NCBI RefSeq assembly: GCF_019039215.1
Contig: NZ_JAHNZZ010000001.1
Coordinates: 1,092,006-1,156,005 of the forward strand
From: Bacillus sp. FJAT-29790
GTDB lineage: Bacteria > Bacillota > Bacilli > Bacillales > Cytobacillaceae
DNA: 64,000 bases
Direction: 5' to 3'
The translations under genes were made by a program, and so were the position numbers. Under the pieces are notes generated by a model. The model was not told where the DNA came from and searched no databases. It saw only the letters and a list, made by a program, of their open reading frames with translations. Positions 32,990 through 42,260 of the stretch are shown one piece after another (positions within the stretch are counted from its first letter, which is position 1; each line of letters begins with the position of its first letter).

Positions 32990-34471
32990 ATGAAACAATA
33001 TCTTAATTTTATTAACGGCGAATGGAGTCAATCATCATCTGGCAAGTTTGTTCCGATCGTCAATCCTGCTAATGGCCAAATTCTTGGGGAAGTAACACAA
33101 TCCACTGTTGAAGATGTCGACAATGCCGTTCAAGCCGCTAAGATTGCGCAAAAATCATGGCGATTAGTTCCAGCACCTGAGCGTGCAGAACTTCTATATA
33201 AAGTTGCCTTTCTATTAAAAGAAAGAAAAGAGGAGATTGCCCAGCTCCTTACAAGTGAAATGGGAAAAGTAATCGACGAAGCAAGAGGTGAAGTGCAAGA
33301 GGCGATCGACATGGCCTTTTATATGGCTGGAGAAGGCCGGCGCCTTTTTGGCGACACGGTTCCGTCTGAACTCCGAAATAAATTTGCTTTAAGTGTAAGA
33401 GTTCCTATCGGTGTTGCAGGATTAATAACGCCGTGGAACTTCCCGATTGCTATCGCATCATGGAAGTCACTCCCTGCACTTGTGACTGGCAATGCAGTCG
33501 TCTGGAAGCCAGCAACTGAAACGCCGATCGTCGCTCATGAATTTGCTCGAATCTATGAAGAAGCAGGGCTTCCAAAAGGATTGTTAAATCTTGTGAACGG
33601 ATCTGGTAGTATCGTAGGAAATGCAATGGTTGAGCATCCAGATATTGACTTAATTTCTTTTACAGGTTCAAACGAAGTAGGGAAGGAAATTAATGGCCGT
33701 GCAGGTGCCCTATTAAAAAGAACATCACTTGAAATGGGCGGAAAGAACGCAGTAACCGTATTGGAGGATGCCGATCTTGACCTTGCTGTTGACGGGATTT
33801 TATGGGGTGCCTTTGGAACAAGCGGACAAAGATGTACAGCAACAAGCAGAATTATTGTTCACGAGAATGTGAAAGATAAACTTGAAAAGAAGCTAGTTGA
33901 TCGTATCGGCGAATTGAAGCTAGGAGATGGCTTAGACGAAACAGTTAAAGTTGGCCCAGTGATTAATCGTTCCTCCCTTGAGCGGATTGATGAATATGTA
34001 AAAATCGGCCAAGAAGAGGGAGCTAAGCTTCTTGCAGGGGGAAGTATTGTCACAGAAAATGGGTTGGCAAGCGGAAACTTCTATGCACCAACAATCTTCA
34101 CCGATGTAAAGCCAGAAATGAGAATTGCGAAGGAAGAAATTTTCGGCCCTGTTGTCTCTATCATTCCTGTTAAGAGTTTAGAAGAAGCCATCGAAGTAAA
34201 TAATAGCGTAGAATTTGGCTTATCCAGTGCGATATTTACCGCTGATGTCAATCGGGCTTTCCAGGCAATGAGGGATTTGGATACAGGAATTGTCTATATT
34301 AATGCCGGAACAACCGGAGCTGAAATTCATTTGCCATTCGGTGGAACAAAAGGAACAGGAAATGGCCATAGAGACTCCGGCGTCGCTTCTTTGGATGTAT
34401 ATACTGAATGGAAATCTGTCTATATTGATTACAGCGGTAAATTGCAAAGAGCGCAGATTGATAATTATTAA
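32990..34471 (+). CDS. NAD(P)-dependent aldehyde dehydrogenase
   Basis: 493 aa; ATG with TGGAGGG six bases before. ALDH landmarks: [42 protein letters not shown] (general base Glu), GQRCTATSR (catalytic Cys ~residue 286) and EEIFGPVVS. The C-terminus [18 protein letters not shown] is distinctive within the superfamily. Likely oxidises a semialdehyde made by the aminotransferase 120 bp upstream, such as malonate semialdehyde or aminoadipate semialdehyde. Lysine 6-dehydrogenase at 43895 would also provide such a substrate. Substrate not settled by sequence. Confidence 0.82.
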   Translation: MKQYLNFINGEWSQSSSGKFVPIVNPANGQILGEVTQSTVEDVDNAVQAAKIAQKSWRLVPAPERAELLYKVAFLLKERKEEIAQLLTSEMGKVIDEARGEVQEAIDMAFYMAGEGRRLFGDTVPSELRNKFALSVRVPIGVAGLITPWNFPIAIASWKSLPALVTGNAVVWKPATETPIVAHEFARIYEEAGLPKGLLNLVNGSGSIVGNAMVEHPDIDLISFTGSNEVGKEINGRAGALLKRTSLEMGGKNAVTVLEDADLDLAVDGILWGAFGTSGQRCTATSRIIVHENVKDKLEKKLVDRIGELKLGDGLDETVKVGPVINRSSLERIDEYVKIGQEEGAKLLAGGSIVTENGLASGNFYAPTIFTDVKPEMRIAKEEIFGPVVSIIPVKSLEEAIEVNNSVEFGLSSAIFTADVNRAFQAMRDLDTGIVYINAGTTGAEIHLPFGGTKGTGNGHRDSGVASLDVYTEWKSVYIDYSGKLQRAQIDNY

Positions 34472-34511
34472 TCAGTATTAATAATCCAAATAAAATTGTT
34501 ATAAAAGAATC

Positions 34512-34562
34512 ATTAACCTGTATCCCCCGTTCTAATTAATTGAACAGGAGATGCAGGTTAAT
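34512..34562. terminator. Bidirectional terminator between ALDH and CdaR-like regulator 1
   Basis: ATTAACCTG / CAGGTTAAT outer stem with an inner GTTC/GAAC stem. The convergent genes at 34471 and 34643 flank it. Confidence 0.75.
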
Positions 34563-34642
34563 TTATTTCACTTAAGTAAATATCTTTCGGATCTTTGTCC
34601 AGCCATAAATTTTAACACTTAATTGCGTAATGAAAAATAGCT

Positions 34643-35905
34643 TTACATAAAGATATTTCCGCTCTGAACATGAAAGTCATCATAGATTTTTTTACCTTTA
34701 TTCTCAGTTTCGGAATTTTTGATTGCAATATATAGAAGAAGACAATGCTCAAAGCTGGATATATCTAGAGAAGTAATCTCTCCGATTTTATCGAGACGGT
34801 ATACTAAAGAGTTACGATGAAGAAATAAGATACGCGCGGTTTCACTTAGATTCATATTGCATTTGCAGTAAGTTATAAATGAATGTGAGAGTGTATCATA
34901 ATTATCGTGGTTTCTAAAATTCTTTAAATTCTCAGTGAGTCTATTAGAAATGTAAGAGGTCAAACTATTTGATAAAAGCTCTAATGTAATATTCCAATTA
35001 TTATAGTGGTATATTTTAGGTGAAATCTCCGTTTTTTTCCCGGCTGCCAAAGCTTTTAACGAATCTTGGTAGGATTTCTTAATTCCGCGAATTCCTTCAC
35101 TCGCGCTTCCAATTGAAATAATTGCAGATAAATTGAATTTAGTTTTTAAATAATGCATCATTCTTTGTATATTGTGGTCCAATCTTTTAATAAAAAGATC
35201 ATAAGATTCGTCGGATTTAATTGTTTTTATAACTATAAATTGATCAATTGTTAATAAAGAAATCATATCCTCTTTGTTATCAATTAAATAGTATTTCAAT
35301 GTATCCATTAAATTGTTTTGAAGAAATTGCCAGGAAAGCTTATTTTGAATTTGATTATGCTGTCTGGAAAAACTATCAGAAAACATGTCAATTTCAATAA
35401 GTAAGCATACGCGTCTAATATCCAATTCTAGATTGAATCCGAGCATCTTACCATATCTGACAATATACTCCGAATCCTCTTCATTTATAGAGTTTATGAG
35501 GTAGTGTATTAAATTTTCTAGCGTTTTTGATTCAAGAATACTTACTTCTTTCTTCAGATATTCGTGGCACATTAATTCAACATGGCTCTTAACAAGCTGT
35601 GCATATTTCTTAACCTCCGCAGGATCCCCACTAATCCCTAAAACTCCAATAGATTCATTATTGATAATTATTGGTGTGGCAACACCAGGAAGAACATTCT
35701 TGAGATTTTTTACATCCTCAAACTCATAGCACATCGTTTTCTTTTTTTCCAACACCTCAATGGAGGGTTGATGATAATCGCCCAATCGGTTAGTATCACT
35801 CGATCCAATAATATACCCCTTTTCATCCGTAATGATAATTGGATATTCAATTATTTTCGTAGTATTCACGACAATGGTTTGAGCTAAATCCACTAAAAAG
35901 ATCAA
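34643..35905 (-). CDS. CdaR/PucR-type transcriptional regulator 1
   Basis: 420 aa if started at TTG 35905, which has AAGAGGTG six bases upstream; the frame extends six codons further to 35923. Residues ~1-120 form the diacid-recognition-like sensor (DEKGYIIGSSDTNRLGDYHQPS, then LPGVATPIIINN, GVLGISGDP). A middle GGDEF-like region follows. The C-terminal helix-turn-helix (LSETARILFLHRNSLVYRLDKI, ~355-375) is the HTH_30 of CdaR/PucR activators. It is divergent from the oxidase gene at 36098 and paralogous to the regulator at 42243. Ligand unknown; likely an activator of the 36-42 kb cluster. Confidence 0.85.
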   Translation of the reverse strand: MIFLVDLAQTIVVNTTKIIEYPIIITDEKGYIIGSSDTNRLGDYHQPSIEVLEKKKTMCYEFEDVKNLKNVLPGVATPIIINNESIGVLGISGDPAEVKKYAQLVKSHVELMCHEYLKKEVSILESKTLENLIHYLINSINEEDSEYIVRYGKMLGFNLELDIRRVCLLIEIDMFSDSFSRQHNQIQNKLSWQFLQNNLMDTLKYYLIDNKEDMISLLTIDQFIVIKTIKSDESYDLFIKRLDHNIQRMMHYLKTKFNLSAIISIGSASEGIRGIKKSYQDSLKALAAGKKTEISPKIYHYNNWNITLELLSNSLTSYISNRLTENLKNFRNHDNYDTLSHSFITYCKCNMNLSETARILFLHRNSLVYRLDKIGEITSLDISSFEHCLLLYIAIKNSETENKGKKIYDDFHVQSGNIFM

Positions 35906-36097
35906 ATGATACACCTCTTCCAAACTTGGATTAATAATAAGAAATTCTCTAAAATGACCTTATATTCCTTGTTAAATTTAACAATTAAATGAATTAAAAA
36001 TGCTTCGTAATTTGTGAAAAACATCCATAGTTTGCGTTGAATGAAATTTGTATATTGGTATTAATAGGATTTTTAGAAAGAAAGGTGGTTTATATTA

Positions 36098-37264
36098 ATG
36101 AAAAATAAGGCTGACATCATCATTATTGGTGGAGGAGTAATCGGTTCCAGTATAGCTTACAATCTGTTGAATGACGGCTTTAATGGCAAAATTTTAGTTT
36201 TTGAAAAAGATGGTCTTTATGAATTCGCATCGACACCAAGAAGTGCTGGAGGCTTTAGACAACTTTACACAACAGCAATAAATATTCAGTTAAGCAAATA
36301 CAGCTTACAAATCTATAAAAATTTTTCTAAAGCTATGGCAATTGATGGTGATGAGGTTGAAATCGACTTTAAACAAAGAGGATATCTATTCCTAGCAGCA
36401 GATAAAATGATGAAGAGATTTGAAAAGCATTTAAAACTTCAAAATGAAAACGGTATCAATTCACAGCTTTTACAAAAAAATGAATTATTAAATATTATAC
36501 CTGAACTTAATATTGATGATCTTGCTGGTGGATTATATTGTGCTGAAAGTGGTTATTTAGACCCTTACTCAGTCATGCAAGGATACGTTAAGTATGCAAA
36601 AAAGTTAGGTGCAGAGTATGTTTATGATGAAGTTGACAACCTTATAACTGATCAAGATCAAATTAAAGGAGTGCAACTTGTGAATGGAAGCGAATATTAC
36701 GCTCCGATTGTTGTTAATTGTGCTGGTGCTTGGGCTTCCATACTAAGCGATAAAGCTAGCATGCCATTACCTGTAGTACCCCTTCCAAGACAAATCTTTC
36801 AGTTTGATACCGAAAAACCATTGCAAAAATACCTCCCATTAACGATGGACCCAACAGGCGTATATTTTCGACATGAAGGAGAGAAGTTTATTTCGGGCTA
36901 TGCAGAGGAAATTGAACCAAGAATTGATTTTAAATGGAGTAGGTCGGCCTTTGTTGAAAATATTTGGCCGGTACTTGCCAACCGGATCAGTAATTTTGAG
37001 AAGGCGAAAATTGAAAGAGGGTGGGCCGGTTTATATGATTTTAACACGAAGGATCATAATGCTATATTAGGAGAATACCCATCTATGAAGGGATACTTTG
37101 TTGCATTTGGATTTAGCGGTCATGGAATGCAGCAGGCCCCTGCTGTTGGAAAGTGCCTTTCTGAATTAATTCGAACTGGAAAGTATGAAACGCTAGATTT
37201 AACGCCATTAAGGGTAGAGCGGTTTGCGGAAAACCAACTAATAATTGAAGATGCTATTTATTAA
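36098..37264 (+). CDS. DAO-type FAD-dependent amino-acid/sarcosine oxidoreductase
   Basis: 388 aa; ATG after AAAGGTGG. N-terminal dinucleotide fold ADIIIIGGGVIGSSIAYNLL (~residues 5-24), then FASTPRSAGGFRQ and a C-terminal RGWAGLYDFNTKDHNAILGE plus GFSGHGMQQAPAVGK, typical of the D-amino-acid oxidase / sarcosine / dimethylglycine oxidase group. Oxidises a C-N bond of an amino acid or N-methyl amino acid, giving an imine. No covalent-flavin His/Cys could be assigned with confidence. First gene of the catabolic cluster bounded by the two CdaR-like genes. Confidence 0.82.
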   Translation: MKNKADIIIIGGGVIGSSIAYNLLNDGFNGKILVFEKDGLYEFASTPRSAGGFRQLYTTAINIQLSKYSLQIYKNFSKAMAIDGDEVEIDFKQRGYLFLAADKMMKRFEKHLKLQNENGINSQLLQKNELLNIIPELNIDDLAGGLYCAESGYLDPYSVMQGYVKYAKKLGAEYVYDEVDNLITDQDQIKGVQLVNGSEYYAPIVVNCAGAWASILSDKASMPLPVVPLPRQIFQFDTEKPLQKYLPLTMDPTGVYFRHEGEKFISGYAEEIEPRIDFKWSRSAFVENIWPVLANRISNFEKAKIERGWAGLYDFNTKDHNAILGEYPSMKGYFVAFGFSGHGMQQAPAVGKCLSELIRTGKYETLDLTPLRVERFAENQLIIEDAIY

Positions 37265-37414
37265 AAATTTGATAGGTTAAGGCTATTCGTTCATTTTAAT
37301 AAGCACATCGAAAGTAACAATTAAAACGAAAGATCAGTAAGTATTAGGTTCCCATAAACAATTTTCACTAAAGCGTAAAAAATATTTGTAATTGAAAAAA
37401 GGGGCTGAGAAATT

Positions 37415-38209
37415 TTGGCTGCAAAAAAACTGAATCACCCAAGTGGATATAACTTTCTTGGGCCGAAAGAAAAGAATAGCATTGTCATTCAAAAAAGGGG
37501 GCAATATATTACAGGCTTTTCAGTTGGAATACTTTATTTAGATGAATGCTGGTACCCTGTCATACCTGGGAATGTTGCGAATCTAGGAACATATGATTTT
37601 CCCGTTAGATTAAAGGTAGTTCCAGATTGCAATACTTCAAAACTACTATCAGGTGATACCTCATTGTTGGAAAGTATTATTATTGCCGCAAAGGAACTTG
37701 AAGCAGAAGGTGCAAGAGCAATATGCGCAGCTTGCGGATTCTTCGGGAATTTTCAAGATAAAGTAGCAGAAGCAGTGGATATCCCAGTATATTTGTCAAG
37801 TCTTGTTCAAGTACCTTGGATTAAAACAGGGTTGAAGTACAGCCAAAAAATCGGAATTTTGACTGCATATGCAGATGGTCTAACGGAAAGTTTATTTGAG
37901 AGTTGCGGTATAGCCAACAAAAAAAATATAATTATCAGCGATCTAAGCGGGGAAGATGAATTTTCCGCTATTATTGAAAATAGGGGATCATTTGATAATG
38001 AAAAAGTTCGACAGGAGGTAGTGGATGCCGCCGTCAGCATGGTAGCAGAGAATCCGGATATTGGGGCTATACTGCTAGAATGTAGCGATATGCCGCCATA
38101 TGCTGCCGATGTCCAACGGGCAGTTAAGCTCCCAGTTTATGATTTTATTACAATGATCAATTGGGTTCATTTTGCGACTAGTCAAAAGCCGTATTATGGT
38201 TTTTTGTGA
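37415..38209 (+). CDS. Asp/Glu/hydantoin racemase-superfamily protein
   Basis: 264 aa; TTG start, AAAGGGG 12 bases upstream. Two-cysteine racemase layout: AICAACGFFG (Cys 104/107) in the first lobe and ILLECSDMPPYA (Cys 223) in the second, with GILTAYADGLTESL between. Members interconvert D/L amino acids or hydantoins, or act as maleate isomerases or decarboxylases. The unusually long N-terminal part before the first lobe (SGYNFLGPKE) differs from standard glutamate racemase. With the neighbouring oxidase it could supply the right enantiomer; substrate unknown. Confidence 0.78.
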   Translation: MAAKKLNHPSGYNFLGPKEKNSIVIQKRGQYITGFSVGILYLDECWYPVIPGNVANLGTYDFPVRLKVVPDCNTSKLLSGDTSLLESIIIAAKELEAEGARAICAACGFFGNFQDKVAEAVDIPVYLSSLVQVPWIKTGLKYSQKIGILTAYADGLTESLFESCGIANKKNIIISDLSGEDEFSAIIENRGSFDNEKVRQEVVDAAVSMVAENPDIGAILLECSDMPPYAADVQRAVKLPVYDFITMINWVHFATSQKPYYGFL

Positions 38210-38366
38210 ATATTGCACATAGATTAACAGTCAAAATAGCTCTATCATTTAAATACTGAATTTTCGCAATATAAAAAATATTACCCCGGAAGGATGGTGA
38301 GGCTAAAAATACATCATTTATTTGTAGCCTAAAAAATATTAATCAATTAATTTAAGGAGTGATTTA

Positions 38367-40382
38367 ATGGCTAAATTTGAAAAACAAGAGGAGGGGAGCT
38401 TCCCAAACCTTTTGGCCCCGTTAAAGGTAGGTCCAATGGTATTGAGGAACCGTGTTTTGGTATCAGCTCACAATACGGGATTGGCAGAGGGAGGATTGGC
38501 AACTAATCGAGTCATTGAGTATCATCGAACTCTTGCAGCTGGAGGTCCCGGCCTTCAAATTACGGGCGCCACATCGGTCCATCCAACAGGTATGGGTTCC
38601 TATCAATCTATGGTAAACCACAATGACGATATTATATCCGGCTACCAAAAGCTAGCTGAAGCTGTGCATGCTGAGGGAGGAAAAATTCTCGCACAGTTGG
38701 GTCATTTCGGTGCTGTTGGAAGATCGTCCTTGATGGTAGAAAAGCCACTTTGGGCACCTTCGCCAGTTAGTTCTGAGACCGGTCGGGAAATCCCTCATCA
38801 GATGACCAAAGGTGAGATCCAAGAAATTGTCAAGGCGTTTGGTCATGCAGCACGAAGAGTAAGAGAGGGGATGCTTGATGGGATTGAAATAACTGCAGGT
38901 CACGGTCTCTTAATTAGTGAGTTTTTGTCAGGGGCGACAAACTTTCGAAATGATGAGTACGGAGGAAGCCTTTATAATCGACTACGCTTTTTACTTGAGG
39001 TGATCGACGAGGTAAGTGAACATGCAGGTCCTAACCTAATTATCGGAGTTCGCCTCTCAGCAGACGAAAAAGTTAAGGGAGGAGTTGATATATCTCAGGC
39101 AAAGGAAATTGCCCGACGCCTTGAGGCTACTGGAAAGGTTCATTTTATAAATGTTATTTCTGGAACAAATATGGATCGAATTCAGCGCTGGGCCCATTGG
39201 CCAGCAACCCCCGCTCCGAACGGTCTATTTGTTGATTTAGCGAAGCAGATCAAGGAGGTCGTTAATATTCCTGTTTTTACAGTTGGGCGTATTACAGACC
39301 CAATGCATGCAGAGGAAATTCTATCGACAGATGCGGCAGATATGGTTGGCATGACTAGAGCCCACATCGCTGATCCTAATATTGTAAAAAAAATTAGCCA
39401 GGGCAGAACAAATGATATTCGCCCGTGTGTAGGTGCAAACGTTTGTATTGCGAGAACTAGCAGTGGGCATTCTATTCGCTGTATTCATAATCCTGAAGCA
39501 GGCCGAGCAGACGAAATGACATCACTAAGTAAGACGGGGCAACCAAAACGTGTTGCCGTAATTGGAGGAGGGCCAGCTGGGCTGGAAGCGTCTAGGGTTG
39601 CTGCTATCCGAGGACACTCGGTTGAGCTATTCGAACGGCAAGGTAAACTTGGCGGTCAGTTACGCCTCTGGGCTACATCGCCATCTATGAATGAACTACA
39701 CAAAATAATTGAGTGGCAAGAAGATCAGCTTGAAAAGTTAGACGTAAAGGTGCATTTGAACTCTGAAATGACTATTGATGAGATAATTAAAATGACTGTA
39801 GACACTGTAATTGTTGCAACTGGCTCTCTTCCGCAATCGATTAATTCTCGTCCTTGGGTCTCACATCTTCCTGGTATTACTGAATCTAACATCGTACTGG
39901 CTACCCCACATGAGCTACTTGAAGGAAAGATTAGTGAACCTAAAAAGGTGATCGTCTGGGATCATGCCGGAGGAGTGGCAGGAAGTCAGATTGCACTTAG
40001 TGCCGCGGAAAAACTTGTGGAAAATGGTGCGGAAGTACACATTATTACCCCTAACTTTGCGGTTGGCGAAGATATTCATCCAACAATGCGTACTCCATTG
40101 TATCAGCGTTTGCTGTCAGCAGGGACGGTCTTCACCCCAAACAGTAAGGTTTTGGATGTTGAAGGTTCAAATGTGGTTATCCGAAATGTGTTCTCTCACA
40201 AGGACCATCTAATACCAAACGTGGACGTTCTCGTAACTTGTTTAGGGAATGGGGCAAATGACTATCTATATCATGCCCTTGATGGTCAATTACCGGAAGT
40301 TTACGCTATCGGTGACTGCCTAGCTCCACGTACCGTTGAAATAGCAATGACAGAAGGAGCAAGAATAGCCCGGATCCTATGA
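38367..40382 (+). CDS. OYE-like flavoenzyme with FAD/NAD domain (DgcA / N-methylproline demethylase-like)
   Basis: 671 aa; ATG with AAGGAG eight bases before. Residues 1-350 form an FMN barrel of the old-yellow-enzyme type (LAPLKVGPMVLRNRV, AQLGHFGAVGR, GLLISEFLSGATNFRNDEYG). A reduced Fe-S motif follows: C354-x2-A357-x2-C360-x11-C372. Next is an FAD site, VAVIGGGPAGLEASR (~396-410). Trimethylamine dehydrogenase and dienoyl-CoA reductase have four cysteines here; CVGANVC is, to my knowledge, the pattern of demethylases acting on dimethylglycine or N-methylproline. Neighbouring DAO oxidase, racemase and symporter favour an N-methylated amino acid as substrate. Confidence 0.82.
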   Translation: MAKFEKQEEGSFPNLLAPLKVGPMVLRNRVLVSAHNTGLAEGGLATNRVIEYHRTLAAGGPGLQITGATSVHPTGMGSYQSMVNHNDDIISGYQKLAEAVHAEGGKILAQLGHFGAVGRSSLMVEKPLWAPSPVSSETGREIPHQMTKGEIQEIVKAFGHAARRVREGMLDGIEITAGHGLLISEFLSGATNFRNDEYGGSLYNRLRFLLEVIDEVSEHAGPNLIIGVRLSADEKVKGGVDISQAKEIARRLEATGKVHFINVISGTNMDRIQRWAHWPATPAPNGLFVDLAKQIKEVVNIPVFTVGRITDPMHAEEILSTDAADMVGMTRAHIADPNIVKKISQGRTNDIRPCVGANVCIARTSSGHSIRCIHNPEAGRADEMTSLSKTGQPKRVAVIGGGPAGLEASRVAAIRGHSVELFERQGKLGGQLRLWATSPSMNELHKIIEWQEDQLEKLDVKVHLNSEMTIDEIIKMTVDTVIVATGSLPQSINSRPWVSHLPGITESNIVLATPHELLEGKISEPKKVIVWDHAGGVAGSQIALSAAEKLVENGAEVHIITPNFAVGEDIHPTMRTPLYQRLLSAGTVFTPNSKVLDVEGSNVVIRNVFSHKDHLIPNVDVLVTCLGNGANDYLYHALDGQLPEVYAIGDCLAPRTVEIAMTEGARIARIL

Positions 40383-40489
40383 CAATTGTGATTTTTTTCG
40401 CCAGCATTTTAAATTGATTATTAATTTGATTCTATTATCAAAGATCATTACTCCATTCCTGCGAAACAAAAGCTAAGGGAGGAATTAAT

Positions 40490-41929
40490 ATGCAAATAAG
40501 TGCAATAGATCTTTTTTTGATAATTATTTACTTTCTAATCGTGTTGTGGATTGGCTATTACACGATGAAAAAAATATCTTCTTTCGATGATTATTCGGTT
40601 GCTGGTAGATCAATGCCAATGGCATTAGTTTATGCCACAATTGGTGCAACATTAGTTGGCGGAGGAGCAACAATTGGCAGGGTTTCATTTGTTTATGAAA
40701 CGGGAATCGTTGTGTTTCTCGCACTTTTAGGGGTTGTCATCAGTCAGGTTCTATCGGGATTCTTTTTAGCTCCACGAATACGCACGATGAAAAATATATA
40801 TACGATTGGCGATATAATGGACTTTTATTTTGGACGTTCTGGCCAGCTTATTTCTAGCATTATTGCATTTTTGTTCATGGCAAGTCTGTTTGGTGTTCAA
40901 GTTTTAGCAATGGGGCGTATTTTGGAACCCATAACTGGGTTACCATTTGTTCCTTTATGTATTATAGGTACATTAATTATTATTGCATATACTTGGGCGG
41001 GAGGATTGTTAGCGGTAATTTATACGGATGCTGTACAATTTATTCTCCTTATTGCTAGTATTGCAACGGCTTCACTTTTAGGCGTTCATCAAATGGGCGG
41101 TATGACTGAAATAATAGAAAAAGTAGGTGCCATTAATCCAGATAATTTAGTCATTTTTGGTGGACCATGGACATTTAGTGTATTTATTTCAGCATTCTTG
41201 GCTTTTTTATTAGGAGATACGTTAGCGCCATATTATATACAAAGATATGCATCATCTAAAACGGCAAGTGTGAGTAAATGGTCAACTGTTTCATTTGGAG
41301 TGACATATATTTTTCTAACCATCGTAATTATGGTTATTGGCTTAATTGGGATCATTATATTCCCTGATATGAAAGGCGATTTAGTCTTTGTTAATTTTGT
41401 GAAATCGTATTTGCCTGTTGGCATGGTCGGTATCGTTTTTGGCGGATTACTTGCAGTAGTGATGTCGACAGGGAGTTCTCTTTTAAATACTGCAGCCGTT
41501 ATTTATACAAGAGATATTCATAGTAAACTTATCAATAAAAGCGCAACCGACAAAAGTTTATTAAATACTACAAAATATGCGACTTTAATCGTGGGTATAG
41601 TTGGAATCGTTATATCGTTATTGATACCTAATGTGATGAATTTAATGCTTTATACTTATACATTATGGGCTCCATCAATATTACCCCCATTAGTTATTGC
41701 GTTAATTTGGGGAGGACCGTCAGAACGAAAGGTATCACCATACGCTGGTCCACCTGCGATCATAGCAGGAATGCTAATGACGATTATATGGTTAAACTTT
41801 CTAGGTGAACCATTTGGGATTCCAGGGATTGTAATGGGTATAGTGACAAATTTAGTTGTTTTTGGAATTACCCATATCATGACAGCCAATAAAATCCCGG
41901 CTTCTTCTTCAGAGAATATTGATGTATAA
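40490..41929 (+). CDS. Sodium:solute symporter (SSS family)
   Basis: 479 aa; ATG with GGGAGG seven bases before. About thirteen hydrophobic helices, starting MQISAIDLFLIIIYFLIVLW. SSS features are FDDYSVAGRSMP (~residues 34-45), GATLVGGGATIGR, YTWAGGLLAVIYTDAVQF and GGLLAVVMSTGSSLLNTAA. Imports an organic solute, such as an amino acid or betaine-type compound, with Na+. Fourth gene of the cluster, so it probably brings in the substrate of the oxidase and demethylase. A tiny partner gene follows. Confidence 0.88.
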   Translation: MQISAIDLFLIIIYFLIVLWIGYYTMKKISSFDDYSVAGRSMPMALVYATIGATLVGGGATIGRVSFVYETGIVVFLALLGVVISQVLSGFFLAPRIRTMKNIYTIGDIMDFYFGRSGQLISSIIAFLFMASLFGVQVLAMGRILEPITGLPFVPLCIIGTLIIIAYTWAGGLLAVIYTDAVQFILLIASIATASLLGVHQMGGMTEIIEKVGAINPDNLVIFGGPWTFSVFISAFLAFLLGDTLAPYYIQRYASSKTASVSKWSTVSFGVTYIFLTIVIMVIGLIGIIIFPDMKGDLVFVNFVKSYLPVGMVGIVFGGLLAVVMSTGSSLLNTAAVIYTRDIHSKLINKSATDKSLLNTTKYATLIVGIVGIVISLLIPNVMNLMLYTYTLWAPSILPPLVIALIWGGPSERKVSPYAGPPAIIAGMLMTIIWLNFLGEPFGIPGIVMGIVTNLVVFGITHIMTANKIPASSSENIDV

Positions 41930-41975
41930 GGTACAAATAACTTTTTACCCATTCTGTTTTTGAGGAGGGATAATA

Positions 41976-42077
41976 ATGAGTGGATGGGATCTGCTAGTTT
42001 ATTTCTCAGCTGGAGTTTGTTACCTTGCGGCTATTGGAGTAATAGTTGGCTGGATAAGCCATGCAAAAAGAAAATAA
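41976..42077 (+). CDS. 33-aa symporter accessory membrane peptide
   Basis: ATG 41976 after GAGGAGGG (eight bases), TAA 42075-42077, 46 bp downstream of the symporter. The product MSGWDLLVYFSAGVCYLAAI continues with GVIVGWISHAKRK: one membrane helix with a basic inner tail. Miniature proteins of this form are found after SSS genes in Firmicutes and annotated as symporter small accessory proteins. It has an excellent ribosome site and falls just before the shared terminator. Confidence 0.75.
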   Translation: MSGWDLLVYFSAGVCYLAAIGVIVGWISHAKRK

Positions 42078-42218
42078 ATTTTGACATTTATCATGAACTA
42101 GAATCTTTGAACAAATATATATTATTAAATCAAATAATCCCGGCAAATTTGCAAACTTAACATATTCAAAAATAATTCACATTTTTAGAATAATAGGAAC
42201 AGAAAACCATTTACAAAC

Positions 42219-42260
42219 AAAAGCATAAGAACCTGATCTCCCTCAGGTTCTTATGCTTTT
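42219..42260. terminator. Long perfect bidirectional terminator
   Basis: An 18-bp perfect stem, AAAAGCATAAGAACCTGA / TCAGGTTCTTATGCTTTT, with the 6-base loop TCTCCC. The right arm includes the stop codon of the minus-strand regulator, so both converging transcripts end here. Confidence 0.93.
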
